A stretch of 64,000 bases of DNA, from positions 80,724 to 144,723 of the forward strand of contig JAENRP010000008.1 in the NCBI GenBank assembly GCA_024741835.1, read 5' to 3'. This DNA is from Diplocarpon mali (Eukaryota; Ascomycota; Leotiomycetes; Helotiales; Drepanopezizaceae). A model generated the notes under the pieces. That model did no database searches, was not told the origin of the DNA, and saw only the letters and a list, made by a program, of their open reading frames with translations. Every line of letters starts with the position of its first letter. Position 1 is the stretch's first letter. Below are positions 47,101-58,300 of this stretch, one piece after another. Position numbers and translations under genes: made by a program.

Positions 47101-47285
47101 TCTCGAGGCGTTCGTTGTACTTTGCAACCTTGTCAAAGCTGACTCGGTTGTCTTCTCCCCCGCGATTGCGGTTGTCTCCCCGCCCTCGACCTCCTCGTCC
47201 TCGGCCGCGACCGCCCTGATTGACATTAGAATCGATTGATCGATTCCGGGCATGAAGGACTCACTCTGTTTCCTCCGCGACCCAT
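44187..47285 (-). CDS. NCL1: tRNA (cytosine-5-)-methyltransferase NCL1/TRM4 (NSUN2 family)
   Basis: Makes m5C in tRNA using S-adenosylmethionine; nuclear or nucleolar. Four exons give about 928 residues: 47285-47265, 47215-46995, 46944-45606 and 45392-44187. The first exon encodes only MGRGGNR; the next continues the RGG-rich N-terminus. Introns are 49, 50 and 213 nt. Motifs are the SAM site DMCAAPGSKAAQ (about residue 179), DVPCSGDGT with Cys308, and YSTCSMNPVENE with the catalytic Cys358. The N-terminal NERLERYYNTVLRISNEERD segment and HALAVQKLLKERYIPE are family hallmarks. The C-terminal domain (KFYHLSPRFPKDRFLVRN) is full length, with an acidic linker and an Asp/Gly-rich tail. Confidence 0.95.
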
Positions 47286-50200
47286 TATGCAAACTTTAAA
47301 GATGCTGGGTCGTATTGCGGCAAGTTGGGGTTGTTATCGGGCCTCTAGGTAGCTATCGCAGGTTCGTTTTCATAATCTTTGAGCTCAAAGCTCAGGAACG
47401 CCAGGAAAAACTATTTCCCGGTTCCATGTGACGTGGGGTTGTATTCTTGAAAATGGAATATCGCATAGCCACAGCACTTCAATTGTCGAACCCGTTATAA
47501 TTAGATCTTCAACAGAACATTGTCGGACCGCACAGTTATGATTTGTTTGGATGCGGTTTTCTGCGCGCAGTCACCATGCGGCGAGTCGAAACAACAGGCA
47601 CATGACAAGAAACAAGTCTCTTCAAAAGTCCTCCAGCTCCAACATTTCACACAGGAGCTCTTTCGTACGGAAGATCTTCGTACAGATGGGAAATCCATAG
47701 TCATGGGTGTTTGCAAGCGTCGAGAGCTATATCCTTCGCTCAACTCACCTGCTGGGAGCTGCCACCGTCTTCCTCGCGAAATCTTGTCCAAGAAAAGAGG
47801 TCTCCATACAGAGTCCTCGAGTCTCTTCTTACACATCGATATTGCCGATATGGGGGTTCGCAGTAGCCCAGCTCGAAATTAATAAGTGCCAGTTGAAGCC
47901 CAACAACATTCTGTACAACTTCCAGGGCCGGAAGAATTCCCAGAGCCTGAATATCGACCTACTCCAGCTGCCACGATAGCGGCTCACAAGAAGTAAGTGT
48001 CTCTGGGTGGGACGAAAAACACGAGTTTGAATCGGGTATCGCTGGCCGTTGGAATCGAATAATTTCTTCTTGTGTCAATCCAAAGGCTGCAAAGAGAATT
48101 GTTACTACCACCAAGATCACCGGCCTGAAGTTTCTATCACATCACGTGTGAGAATTTAGCCCGTGTCGCCATCATCAAAGGGCCGACATTCATAAGAAGA
48201 CTATCTTGCTCTTCGAAGGGCCAAGGACCTTCTCAGGAGCTACAACTTCGTTGCTCCGTCTATGTGGGAGTGTCCTCCCTAAGCGCTCATCCCTACCCAT
48301 CCACCGGGTCTGCCTAGGTCGTCTCAATTCCTCTGAATATTTCATCTAGATCTTCCGTCTTCACTTAAGCATTTCTATTAGCATTTCTCGCTTCGACTAT
48401 CCACCATGTACGCCACATGGACGCCGAATCCGTCAACTCCGGCTCATGATGCCGAGTACATGATTAGCCCCGGCCCTGAGAGCAACTTCAACACAACTGC
48501 TACAGACACAGTGTTCTGTTATCATCTTGGTCTCAAAGAATTGAATGGCTCCACCTCGATACTTGTTTTGATTCATTGCTACCCGCAAACGTATGCTCCC
48601 ACTCCATCGCCTCGCGATACTTGTTTCAACACGCTGACACTTCTCAGAAATTTCATATGACGGGTGACTCTTGAGCCGTGGATTTTTCCTCGTCTATTTG
48701 TCTCAAATCGTGCTTTTTCAACGCATATACCTGACAATTTCTCAGCTGGAGATACGGTAGTCCCTGTTGATCCTTGTTTCTCCTCTCGAGTGCCCACCAT
48801 CCCACAGCTTGTCTCTCTTTTCACGTCCGACATACTCCTTTTCATACCCCAGGCGAGGACTCTCAAATCAGATCCGTCCCAATACGGCCGCCCTTCTCTC
48901 TCTTAGGACCCTGCGACAAACTCAGCACAGGCACTGCCCTCCTCAACACCCTGCACTCCCTCCTCACTCACATCCCAACCTGCAAGTCATCGGATGTATT
49001 CTCCTGGATATCGTTCTGAGCTTCGTCTAATGGCAGAGTTTCGGCACAGCTGCTGCTGCTTCGAGCAGCTTCTACTGGCTACCCTCTGCTATAGTTTCGC
49101 GCGCGACGACTATGATCAAGTCTTACGGCGGCGAGGCGTGGTGCACAGCCTGTCTTGAGCGATGGGCTGGTAACTCTCATACCGGACTGGCCAGGTTCAG
49201 AGGGAACCGCGCTTGAGGCGCATGTGCCGAGTCTTTGCAATCAGCCGTCAACAGAAGATCTACCCGGGTTCCCGGTACCCCTGCTTGAGAGACGCAACTG
49301 TCGGTTTCATCGGTCGCTGGGACGGAACAGAGCCGATCAGTCATGCATTGCCACCTGTCTTGTGGTAACCCCAAGGGACATCTCACTCCTGTAACAAGCT
49401 TGATCTACTCGGCCATCGGTGCCAGGCATCCCTCCTCAACCGACCTTGAGCGTCGACAAGAAAAAGAAGAAAAATGAAAGAAAAAAGAACGAAGAGAAGA
49501 GAAAAGAAAAAAGCCCCAACCTCACATGCCGTGATCCCATGCCAGCCAGCTCTCCTCTGTTCAGACCCCACTTGTACCGCAGAGACTCGTGAAAGTCCCC
49601 GTCAGCTCTCGGCCTCTCGCCCACCACACAACCTCAGCCCTTCTCGACACCTCCCCGACGTCGACACCTCCAGCGCATCACTGTTTCCGACGCATGAACA
49701 TCTCTCAGACAAGTGATTGTCCCCGAGCTCCCTCGGCGCAGGGAACGGTGTCTGTTTGGTTTAGAGGAGGGTTGGGGGGGGAGGGGGGAGACGGATAAGC
49801 TATATACTATGCGTGGGTGGCACAATGGAATGCAGGGCCGCCTACTCTTCTCGAGCGGGGTCTCTTTCTGGCCGTGAAAGATGCGGGTGTTTAATGTAGG
49901 TATCCAGCATGAGCCAGCTGGAAACGAGGGGAAGCCGGTTCGCGAGTATGTCTACCCAACGGCTGGCTGGCGTTGGATTCGATAGTCCCCTCGAGCAGTC
50001 TCGCCCTTGGTTACGGATGAAAACCACCCACCACAGGCTTGTACGTCGAACAGACTGTCCTCCAACGCACATCGATTGGAAACGAAAATGCGAGTAGAGG
50101 CAAGACACCGAGGGCACAGCTCCACGGCCGGGTCTCCAATCCCATCCGATGGTGATCTCATCTCCCTCCTCCCGTCCCTTTGCTGCATCGCGGGCACCCA

Positions 50201-50995
50201 GTTCAGCCAAAGGCAGCGAGAGTATAGCTGCGGGTGGATTAAGCGACCAGCAATCGGCAATCAACAAAGCCCGGTTGCAGAGGCAGATCCTGCGTTGGGT
50301 CGCAGGGGTCCGGGGTAACGCAGAAGCCAGTGCAAACGCAGACGCTAAACACAGGCGAAATGAAAACCCGAAAAGCCAAAAACAAAAAGCTCGAGGGACG
50401 GAGACTGCGACTGCGACTGCGACCGGGACTTATCAACGTCGATTTGTCAACTAACACCCACCCATCTTGCCCACTGACTACTAATCCCGGTGCATGAGGC
50501 CCCGGCCATTTTCTATTATCTGTTTAAACTCGCGCCATGCGAAGAGCTAGGCCCGTCCAGCGCTTCACTTCCTCGGTGGACGTCAGGGAACATCTACACA
50601 CCCCGGGTCGCTACTAGAGCCGTTTGAGACAGCCCGCGGGTGAGCCGTGGAATCCTATCCTCTCATCCAAGTCTACCAAGACTTTCTGCTCTGTACTCCG
50701 GATCTTCTGGGCTCCTAGAGGCAGCTTTCCCGGCCCACAGTGGTTCATTTCCGCCCTCCCCCTCCCCTCCCCCTCCCTCGACATCAACCTCACGCACCCT
50801 CGCGGGCCTCAGATCCCGGCCCACCTCCTGACCCGGGCACCATCACAGCCTCCGCCACTCGAGGATCTCAATCCTCGAAGCCCCCGAGCGCGCTCGCTGC
50901 ACCTGGATCAGCGACAGCGCCTCTCCTCTTGCGGCGGGAGTTCCCGAATCACGGTGCGCCTCCCAAGAGGCCTTCTCGGCTTCGAACGGAACGGC
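47286..50995. other. 3.7 kb gene-poor region
   Basis: Upstream of NCL1 and downstream of the unrecognised gene at 50996. It contains pyrimidine-rich stretches, a purine run (49457-49515) and many short overlapping frames. The only candidate gene is at 48406. Nothing else was recognised. Confidence 0.5.
48406..48660 (+). CDS. Possible small hypothetical protein
   Basis: 84-codon frame starting at a good context (CACC before ATG) and preceded by a pyrimidine-rich leader-like stretch. It begins MYATWTPNPSTPAHDAEYMI. A splice (donor GTATGC near 48592, acceptor TTCTCAG near 48648) would shorten it to about 65 residues. No family recognised; it may be chance. Confidence 0.22.
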   Translation: MYATWTPNPSTPAHDAEYMISPGPESNFNTTATDTVFCYHLGLKELNGSTSILVLIHCYPQTYAPTPSPRDTCFNTLTLLRNFI

Positions 50996-51576
50996 CTACA
51001 TCCCCACACCCACGCGACCCTCCACCGCGGCCTGCAGGCGCTTCATCCACGCTCCCTTGGCGTCGTCGCTCGCGGGACCGGCGTCCTCCTTGCCTAGGGT
51101 TCGATCGCACGGGTTTCGCCAGCCGCCGTCTTGGGTGGGGTCGTGACGACGCGGGCCGTGAGGGAGGTCTCTCGAGACTCACATAGCTGCTCCGAGGGAT
51201 CCTTTTCAGCGAGGGAGGGCAGCAGGTCCAGTGGCGCGCGCCGTTAGCCGGCGGCAGGTGGCGCTGCGGGTAGCCCTGGACCGTGTTGACCACGAAGCGC
51301 TTGTGGGAGAAGCCGGACTCGTGATACATGGTCCTCATGAGGTCTACCTGGGATGCGTAGGACGGTACCATAGCGTCTGTGATGTGGTGTTGCAGGTCAG
51401 ATTCTCGAACGCCGAGTTCTGGGGTTGAGTGGGCCGGAGCTGGATCGCGCGGGTGTCCTGCGGAGGCTTCGCCAGCGCCGACGGTGGTCCTGGCGGGGAT
51501 CACTCGCCGGTGCACCGGCTGGGAGGCCCGTCGGGTGCTGGCGCACATAGGTTTCGTGAGATGCGGGCGCCATACC
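50996..51576 (-). pseudogene. Unrecognised gene or relic with two frame breaks
   Basis: On the minus strand, coding-like sequence with third positions mostly C or G runs through three frames. One piece ends LLASAVPLRE at 51576, followed by a 118-nt intron (51575-51458) and DTRAIQLRPTQPQNSAFENL. Near 51370 the frame must shift (at a CCC run) to continue VDLMRTMYHESGFSHKRF. Near 51230 a second one-base loss (CAC-TGG) is needed to reach LDLLPSLAEKDPSEQL. A good 89-nt intron (GTGAGT...CCTAG, 51182-51094) then joins CKEDAGPASDDAKGAWMKRL, and the frame stops at 50996. No start codon was found and no family is recognised. Either two sequencing deletions or a real pseudogene would explain it. Confidence 0.4.
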
Positions 51577-51918
51577 TCGCGCAGCGGCACGGCAGAGGCG
51601 AGCAAACAGCTTCACCTGCAACGAAGAGTAGCCTCTCCCGAGGATTTTGCGAGACAAGCACGAATCATCGGCCGCGGTCTCGGCCCAGCAGGCCCATTTG
51701 CGTGGTAGAATCGTGCCAGGCGCAACAGTTGGGAACATCTGCCGAAAATCAGGCGCTCGGACGATCTAGGTCAGAAAAACCGAAGATCAAGGTATTGATA
51801 GCACCTTGACACCCTTGCAAGCGAGCCGGATCCGCGCCGCGATGGTGCAAGACCGATCGCTCGTTGACGTGCCGTCTAACTCTCTCGCCTCCAAGAGGCA
51901 ACAAGCAAAAGTGCGAGG
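51577..51918. other. Intergenic, possible 5' part of the broken gene
   Basis: A minus-strand frame from 51738 (MFPTVAPGTILPRKWACWAE) could be an upstream exon of the broken gene at 50996-51576, but no consistent splice was found. Otherwise nothing was recognised. Confidence 0.3.
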
Positions 51919-53301
51919 CTACGATCGGGGTTCGGACTTGATCTCCCTCGCACCGCTGAGGGCTGATCCTGGGGTGGCAGTCTCCGACCAGTGCGCTCCG
52001 GGGGACTCTTGGATGGTCTCCACTCCCATCGTCTCCAGAGGCCACCGCATGAGGTGACTCATCTTCCCACACAGGCGTCGCTGGACGACGTGCACCATGT
52101 ACTCGGGCCAGCCCTTGATCCACCACCTCGAGTCGCGCCTGTGCAGCATGGCACAGTAGTACGCCAGCACCAGCATGGCCTCGGGCTTCTGCGCGCCGAG
52201 CAGCGACATGTACTCGGTGGAGCACTTCGTCGGCCACCAGAACAGCGATCCCACCTCGTACTGGGCCACGCCGTGGAACGTGTGCCGCAGCAGCATGACG
52301 CTGTGGCGGTACGTCTCGAGCTCCCCGGGGGCCTGGACATTCTGCGACAGGTAGACCAGGAGCTCCTCGAATTGGGGTTCGTAAATCTCACAGGGCAGGG
52401 CCATGCCCGGGTCTATCTTGCCCGGATCGCTCGAGATCATGCCCGCGAGCGGACCCTGGCGCACCCACTCCACCGATGGGTTGATCAGCGCGGCGACCCC
52501 CCTGAGCAGGGTGAACCACTCCATGACGCGGGGGAACTCCGGCGGGTCGTCGCGCGGCCGCGCGCAGGAGCACACGAAGATCAGACTCGCGCAGGCAAAG
52601 ATGCCGTTGCAGTTCTTGGCCGTAATGTCCTCGGCGAGGATGTGTCGGAACAGCTCAATCGTCGTATTGTAGTGCGCGTTGGCCGTGGCCAGGTACTGCG
52701 TGCTCCGGTCCTTGGCCAGGTAGGCCATGTGGAAGGCTGCCATGGAGAGGAGGCCGTGCAGCAGGTAGTCGCTCTCGAAGGACTCGCGGATCACGACGGT
52801 CTGGAAGAGCCTGGACGCACGGGGTGGTCAGTCAGCGGTTCTTTATCTCTCCACCCGACGCCCCGTCTCGGATGCGGCTTCTCAGGAGCATGCTGCTCCG
52901 CGTGAAGCCGGGGAGTTAGGAGGGGAGGGGCTGGGGCCCGGTTTGCTTGTCCTTACTTCTCAACGCCAGGCCGGCCGGACAGCGTGAACGACGTGACCAT
53001 AGTGAAGTGATGGAGCAGCTCCAGCTCTAGGCGTTGGCTCGGCGAAAACGGGGGTGCTTTGGCAGTGCAGGTGTCGGGGACGCTGATCGTCTGATCGGTG
53101 AAGGAACATTGGACCCGATGTTTGGTGCAGGGCGTACATCGCGGCGAGATCTCGTCGCACTCTGGGACAGTTAGAACGGGCGGGTTGGTGCAGGCGTGAG
53201 AGCTTGAATCATCGCGGGGGGGGGGTGGACTGACTGATCTTGCGCCTCTTGCACTGTGCGCAGCCCTTTCTCGACTTTTTGTGGGTGACGCGAGAACTCA
53301 T
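51919..53301 (-). CDS. Zn2Cys6 fungal transcription factor
   Basis: DNA-binding regulator specific to fungi; target genes unknown. Three exons give 387 residues: 53301-53235, 53161-52957 and 52810-51919. The first intron (73 nt, donor GTCAGT) splits the zinc cluster. Joined, the cluster is canonical, C-x2-C-x6-C-x6-C-x2-C-x6-C, at residues 14 to 41 (GCAQCKRRKIKC, then RCTPC). The second intron (146 nt) joins RPGVEK-LFQTVVIRESFE. The C-terminal region matches the short sterol-regulator-like class, in which a helical domain of about 300 residues (ESDYLLHGLLSMAAFHMAYL) follows directly after the cluster. The start at 53301 is chosen because it puts the cluster near the N-terminus, although the frame is open upstream. 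Confidence 0.88.
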
Positions 53302-53870
53302 AATGCTTACTTGCCTGCTTGCTCGCGACGCGGGTTTCACCTGGGTGTGAATCAATTGTTCTTGCGTTGTGGGATTTGAACGGAGGAGCCGGGATGGCCA
53401 GGCGGGAGAAGGGGAACAAGGAAAAGAGGGACGAGATGAATCCGAGGGACGGGGAAGAGAGAGCTCCACCGCCCTTCGATTGCGAGGCCCAGCGTGGCGT
53501 ATTCAGCAGCAGCAGCAGAAGTTGGGATGTCGTTGCGCGGGGATGACGGGAGTCGGGCGAGTTGAGCAGGATGGAAAGCAAAGCGTAGTTGCGGTTGTCG
53601 AGTCCCCTATCTTGAGGCATTTGGGAGTCTCTACGGTGGCCCACTGGAGCCGTCCCGGCAGCGCCCTTCTCGCGGCCCATCCTGTCGAATCAGGTTTAGC
53701 CGCGAGGGAGATTCGGAATTGCGGCGTACCTTGCACGGTTGGCCACACCGCGCCGCCATAGAAGATAGCCAGGCGCCCGTACAAGACCCCACCCCCCGCC
53801 ATCTAGTCTGATCCGCGGCATGCCGGCCCGGTCTCCCTCCGCTGACACCGGCCGACCTGGTCTGCGCAGA

Positions 53871-53986
53871 GCCGATGTTGGAAGCCGATGTTGGAAGCCG
53901 ACGTTGGAAGCCGATGTTGGAAGCCGATGTTGGGAGCCGATGTTGGAAGCCGATGTTGGGAGCCGATGTTGGGAGCCGATCTTGCA
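53871..53986. repeat. 13-bp minisatellite, nine units
   Basis: Nine units of GCCGATGTTGGAA/GCCGATGTTGGGA begin every 13 bp from 53871 to 53975. Point variants are at unit positions 6, 7 and 12. Since 13 is not a multiple of three, the long frames across it change amino-acid repeat with frame and are not evidence for a protein. Confidence 0.95.
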
Positions 53987-54368
53987 TGCGACCACGGGGC
54001 GCTCCAGCCCGGGCGTGGCCGGGAGGCACAGGTTTCCCCGAGACGGCGTCCAGGCACGGAGAACAGCACGCCGCGGTCGGGTGGGCGCGGTCGACTGCGT
54101 TGCAACGGCTTGCCCGTGATGCCGGCCGAACCTCGAGTCGAAGGCATCGGGCGAATTGTCGTCGGGCCGGGAGCCAGTCGGCTGACGAGAGCCTCCTCCA
54201 CGTCGCCGAGGCCTTCGCAGGACACGCTGCGGCCTGCGCGGAGTCTCTGGCCGAGCCCTCGCACCCGCCCGGAGAGGGTATCTCTACGTGTCTATCCATG
54301 TCGATGTATATGTCAAGAGATATATTGTCGAGATCTGTGAAGAGATGTATCGTTGATAGATAGGTAGG

Positions 54369-54465
54369 TATATGTGTATACATATATACACGTATACATA
54401 TATGTGTATATAAGCATATACAAGCATATATATACACATATATACACATACACATACACATACAC

Positions 54466-54496
<31 letters not shown>

Positions 54497-54497
54497 T
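54369..54497. repeat. TATACACA/TATATG microsatellite
   Basis: About 130 bp of alternating pyrimidine-purine repeat, similar in type to 18026-18206. Confidence 0.9.
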
Positions 54498-54799
54498 CTC
54501 GACGTCGCGCGGAGCCCGCAGATGGGATGCGCCCCTCCGCCTCGCCCGGACATGGCACTCGACCGGCTTGCCATGAGGCTGCAAAGGCTCCCCGCTTGCC
54601 ACCCAGACTCTGCCCCCGTCTCCACGACTGGTACGGTGGAAGGCTGCCAGTCGTAATGAGAACACTGGATACATCAGAACCTGCCATCATCCAGGGCAAG
54701 ACAGTGCCCAGGCTTTACCAGGTCTTCTTACCCGCCGATCCACGGCACGACATGCCGCTGCTGGTACGATGCAGAGTATCTTCTCGGGTCTGCACATAT

Positions 54800-54842
<43 letters not shown>

Positions 54843-54844
54843 CA
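54800..54844. repeat. (AC)n(AT)n microsatellite
   Basis: About 14 AC units followed by six or more AT units. Confidence 0.9.
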
Positions 54845-55335
54845 TGCTTGCCGGGGAGCCTCGCGCCATCGCATCCATGCCGCCTGATGTACTGTGCACA
54901 GAGGTCCCTTCGCGGCTTCGCATAACCCGAGGGCCCTTCTTCCACAAATGATGGGTTGGGAGACGGCCAAGACAGAAAGGCGAAGCCGGAATCCTGCACC
55001 GGCCCGAGAAGAAGGCAGGAGATCGGGCTGGGAGGAGGTGGGCGAGAGGAGAGATCAGATATGGCATTGGGCCGGGAGTGGTTGGGCTATGTTGACGTAT
55101 AGCTGTCGGAGCTGAGCAGGCTTCGAGATCGGCTCCCGCGGGGTCACGCTCAGCTCGCGGGAGCTCAAGAGGAGAATTCCCAATTGCCCCTCATCCACCG
55201 CTGTGGTCAATGTGAACATTCCAATCGCATGGGAGTCTTCTTGGCGGTGGCTCTCCTGTTTTGACAGACAATCGTTCATCCACTCATTCATACGAATAGA
55301 CTCATTTACGAGGTGGCGCCCGCGATCGTTCGGGA

Positions 55336-58300
55336 CTAATCCCATGCTTCCCTCACCGTCCTCCGCTTCCCTTTCTCATCTCGACTGCCCGTCCGCTGCA
55401 ACTGCAACTCCTCAATACGTCGACTCCGAACTCGTTGTAGCGACCTGGGCAGCTCCTGTTCACAAGCTCTTTCCATCTCAGTGGGCTCGTCGACCGGGTT
55501 ACGCCTGAAGTTAGTCCGTCTCCGAATCAATCCTGCTGTCCTCTCTTCCGCAAGCTCGGGCGCCTGATTCCTGCTCTCTACCTCATCTTCCGTATCCTCG
55601 TATATCTTTGAAGTCCCATGTCCAGTGTCCTGAGCTCCGTCAAGTGGCCCTGAGTGCATCTTGTCCACAAGGCCCCTATAGTTTGGTCTCGTCAACATCC
55701 CACTGCGGAATTCATTTGCACCGACGAGCAATTTGACCAGGTCAATCAGCTCCTCTAAGTATTCGATGACTTCGATCTGTCCCGCACTAGTCGCATTCCA
55801 GGATATGAATTTTTGGCGCAGCACGCGCCTCACCATTGTCATCTCAATTTCAGAGCGGTCGGGGTGAAGCTGGTGCACGTCGTCTGCTAGCACAGCCTCG
55901 CGCACGCGGTTCACCATGCGCAAGTGGGCAAGGCGGGCAGAGGGTAGGAACTGTGGGAGCGGAAGCTTAGTTGTCAGTGCTTCGTGGACGGCGAATAGGA
56001 CAACGGTGATAGAAGCGGCAACGTTCCGGCGGTATGGGTAGACTTTCTCATTTAGTTCTTCTAGCACTCCTGAGCCATATTCCTGGCGGAGATGGACCAT
56101 ATTGTCCATTCTGTCGACGACAGCATGGAGGACGTAGAGAATCTCCGCGTAGATCAAGGCAAGACCCTTGAATGACCCCTTTAGACGGGGCTCTTGGGCA
56201 CAGAAGGGGAGGAAAGTCTCCGCCGCAGTAAGTGCTCCTTGAGCTTTGCCTCTTGCTCGGTCGAATCGAGCAGATACTTCTGCGGAGTGGACGTCGATAT
56301 TGGTTTCTGTTTCGATGCCATAGGCGATACAAGCTTCCATTTCGCCAATTTGGTGAACAGATGCTGCGAGACATTCGACAAGTCTATCTCGAGCTCTGAC
56401 GGGGAAGAGTAGAACTTCGACCACGACCGCAACAACACCGCCGATGAGAAAGGCAATGACTCGTCTCAGGAAGTTCTCTGTTGCAGTTCCAGGGACGGTA
56501 TGATCCACGGTTGCGAGTGCCACGACACACATCGAAATGATTGACACCATACCTGCTTTGACATACTTGGTTCCCAGCTGGATGTAAGCGGATGGAATGA
56601 TGCCGAGAACGAGAAGTACCACGCATACAACCCGGTTCCCATTGTGAGCTTGGAAAGCTGCGTAGCCCCAGATACAACCAAGCGTGGTGCCTACTGCACG
56701 TAGCATGAAGATCCAGATAGACGTACCGATAGCAAACTCAGTGACCAAAACCAATTGTAGTGCGGCCCAAAGGCCTCTGTTCAGATAGTACCATCTATTC
56801 CAATTATACACAAAAGCAGGCCAAGTGACCAGAAAGACAGCGACGGTGAGCTTGACTGCATATAGCACATCTTCGCTACTAGCCGAGTATTCGAGAATAT
56901 TCGCTAAGCCGTTCCGAAGCCGATGCATCAAAGCTCTCTTCTGACGGCGATATGTAGATGCTTTTCGGGATGGTAGATCTGACTGCGGTGACCGAGACGG
57001 ACTGTTCGGAGGAGCAGATTCAACATCTTTTCTATTCAGATGTGTTCCATTGCTTGTGATAGATTCATCATCGGTCGGCGAGTCGTCCCTGAGTTTGCCC
57101 GTCCGGGCGTCTTTTCTTGCATTCTCTGGCAACGCAAACGGTTCATCCTCGCCCCCAGAAACAAGCCACTTACGCCAGTTGATGGTAGGAGCGTACAATC
57201 TCGATCGTCCGTGTCGTGCTTGGCGTTTCTCTACAAGTACTCTCGAGTGATGGAGCATTTGTAGAGTATGCAAGGCCGCTTGACGAAGATTCAGAAGAAA
57301 AGAGGATACCAAGAACACCTCTATGCGAGGCATGACATCGACTTCGGCATGGCCCAGATCATGGAGAAACGCAGCAGTTTCTAGGGCAGAAGCAGAGTTT
57401 CGGTCAAAGTCTGCCATGGCGCGTATCAAAATGTCCACACGGATATCGATCTCTTCCAACCTTATACCACGGGGGGGTCGAGCACCCGATGGTAGCTGAT
57501 GGACATCATAGCAGAATGCTAGACATGACGTGACAGCATTGACGCTTTCGTCAACGGCACTCTGAAGTTCAGCAAGAGGTTTGGTTATCCGACTCACGAG
57601 GTACTTTAATAAAGCAATGTCGCCCGACTCGATCTCTTTGTGAGGCTTGATCATTTCCAGCTGAGCTAGTTCTCTCTGAAGTCTTGTCTTGCCTCTTTCT
57701 CCCGACTTGAGTTTTGGTTCTTCATTTCTCTGTTTATTCTCGCCTCTCTTCTCGTCAGAAGACTCCTTGTGAGAACTGTCTAGCCCTGTTCCAGGGCGGG
57801 AAAAATCAGCTGCACCATCAAAGCCGACTACTTCAGCCAATGAGTGTAACTGATCTTCTTCATTATTTTTCTTCTCAGACTTATCGTTCCCATCGCCCAT
57901 GAGAGCGTACTTGCTTTCACAAGCACCGATCAAAGCTATGGTATTCGCCACAAGCTTGTTCATATTGGTATCGCTGATGTTTTTCAGGTCTTTCGGAGGT
58001 AGCACCGCCCACGAGAGTTCAAAGTTGCACTCTTGTTGAGCCGCCTTGCAGCCAGCCAGCTTGGCCCTTAACTTTGGCTTCGCGTCAGTCAGGGTCTTGA
58101 GCTTGACAGCCTGGGGGGCTTCCTTTCTCTCGTAGCTGTCTTTCTCCCTGCCGAAAAGGCGCATAGCTTTTTGAATCAAGGAAGGCTTTGTGTCACTATC
58201 TGCGCCTGATGGTTCTTCCGCCGCAGTAGAAGGTTTGTCATCTAGGACCTTCTCTTTCTTCACAACCGATATGCCAGTATTTTCGACAATGGAGATAAAG

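Larger units (their letters stand above)
53302..55335. other. 2 kb intergenic region rich in tandem repeats
   Basis: Lies between the Zn2Cys6 gene start and the 3' end of the large membrane protein. A 13-bp minisatellite and two microsatellites are listed separately. Long frames here cross the repeats and are not genes. Confidence 0.6.

Noticed and set aside
37074..47285. Secondary-metabolite or catabolic gene cluster (acyl-CoA synthetase, transporter, regulator, dehydrogenase)
   Set aside because: The genes are separated by unrelated housekeeping genes and long gaps, there is no backbone enzyme, and the dehydrogenase is broken.
53871..53986. CRISPR-like array
   Set aside because: Units are contiguous without spacers and the genome is eukaryotic; it is a minisatellite.
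53631..54674. 347-codon minus-strand open frame
   Set aside because: Runs through the 13-bp minisatellite and the TATACACA microsatellite; the repetitive protein is a product of composition.
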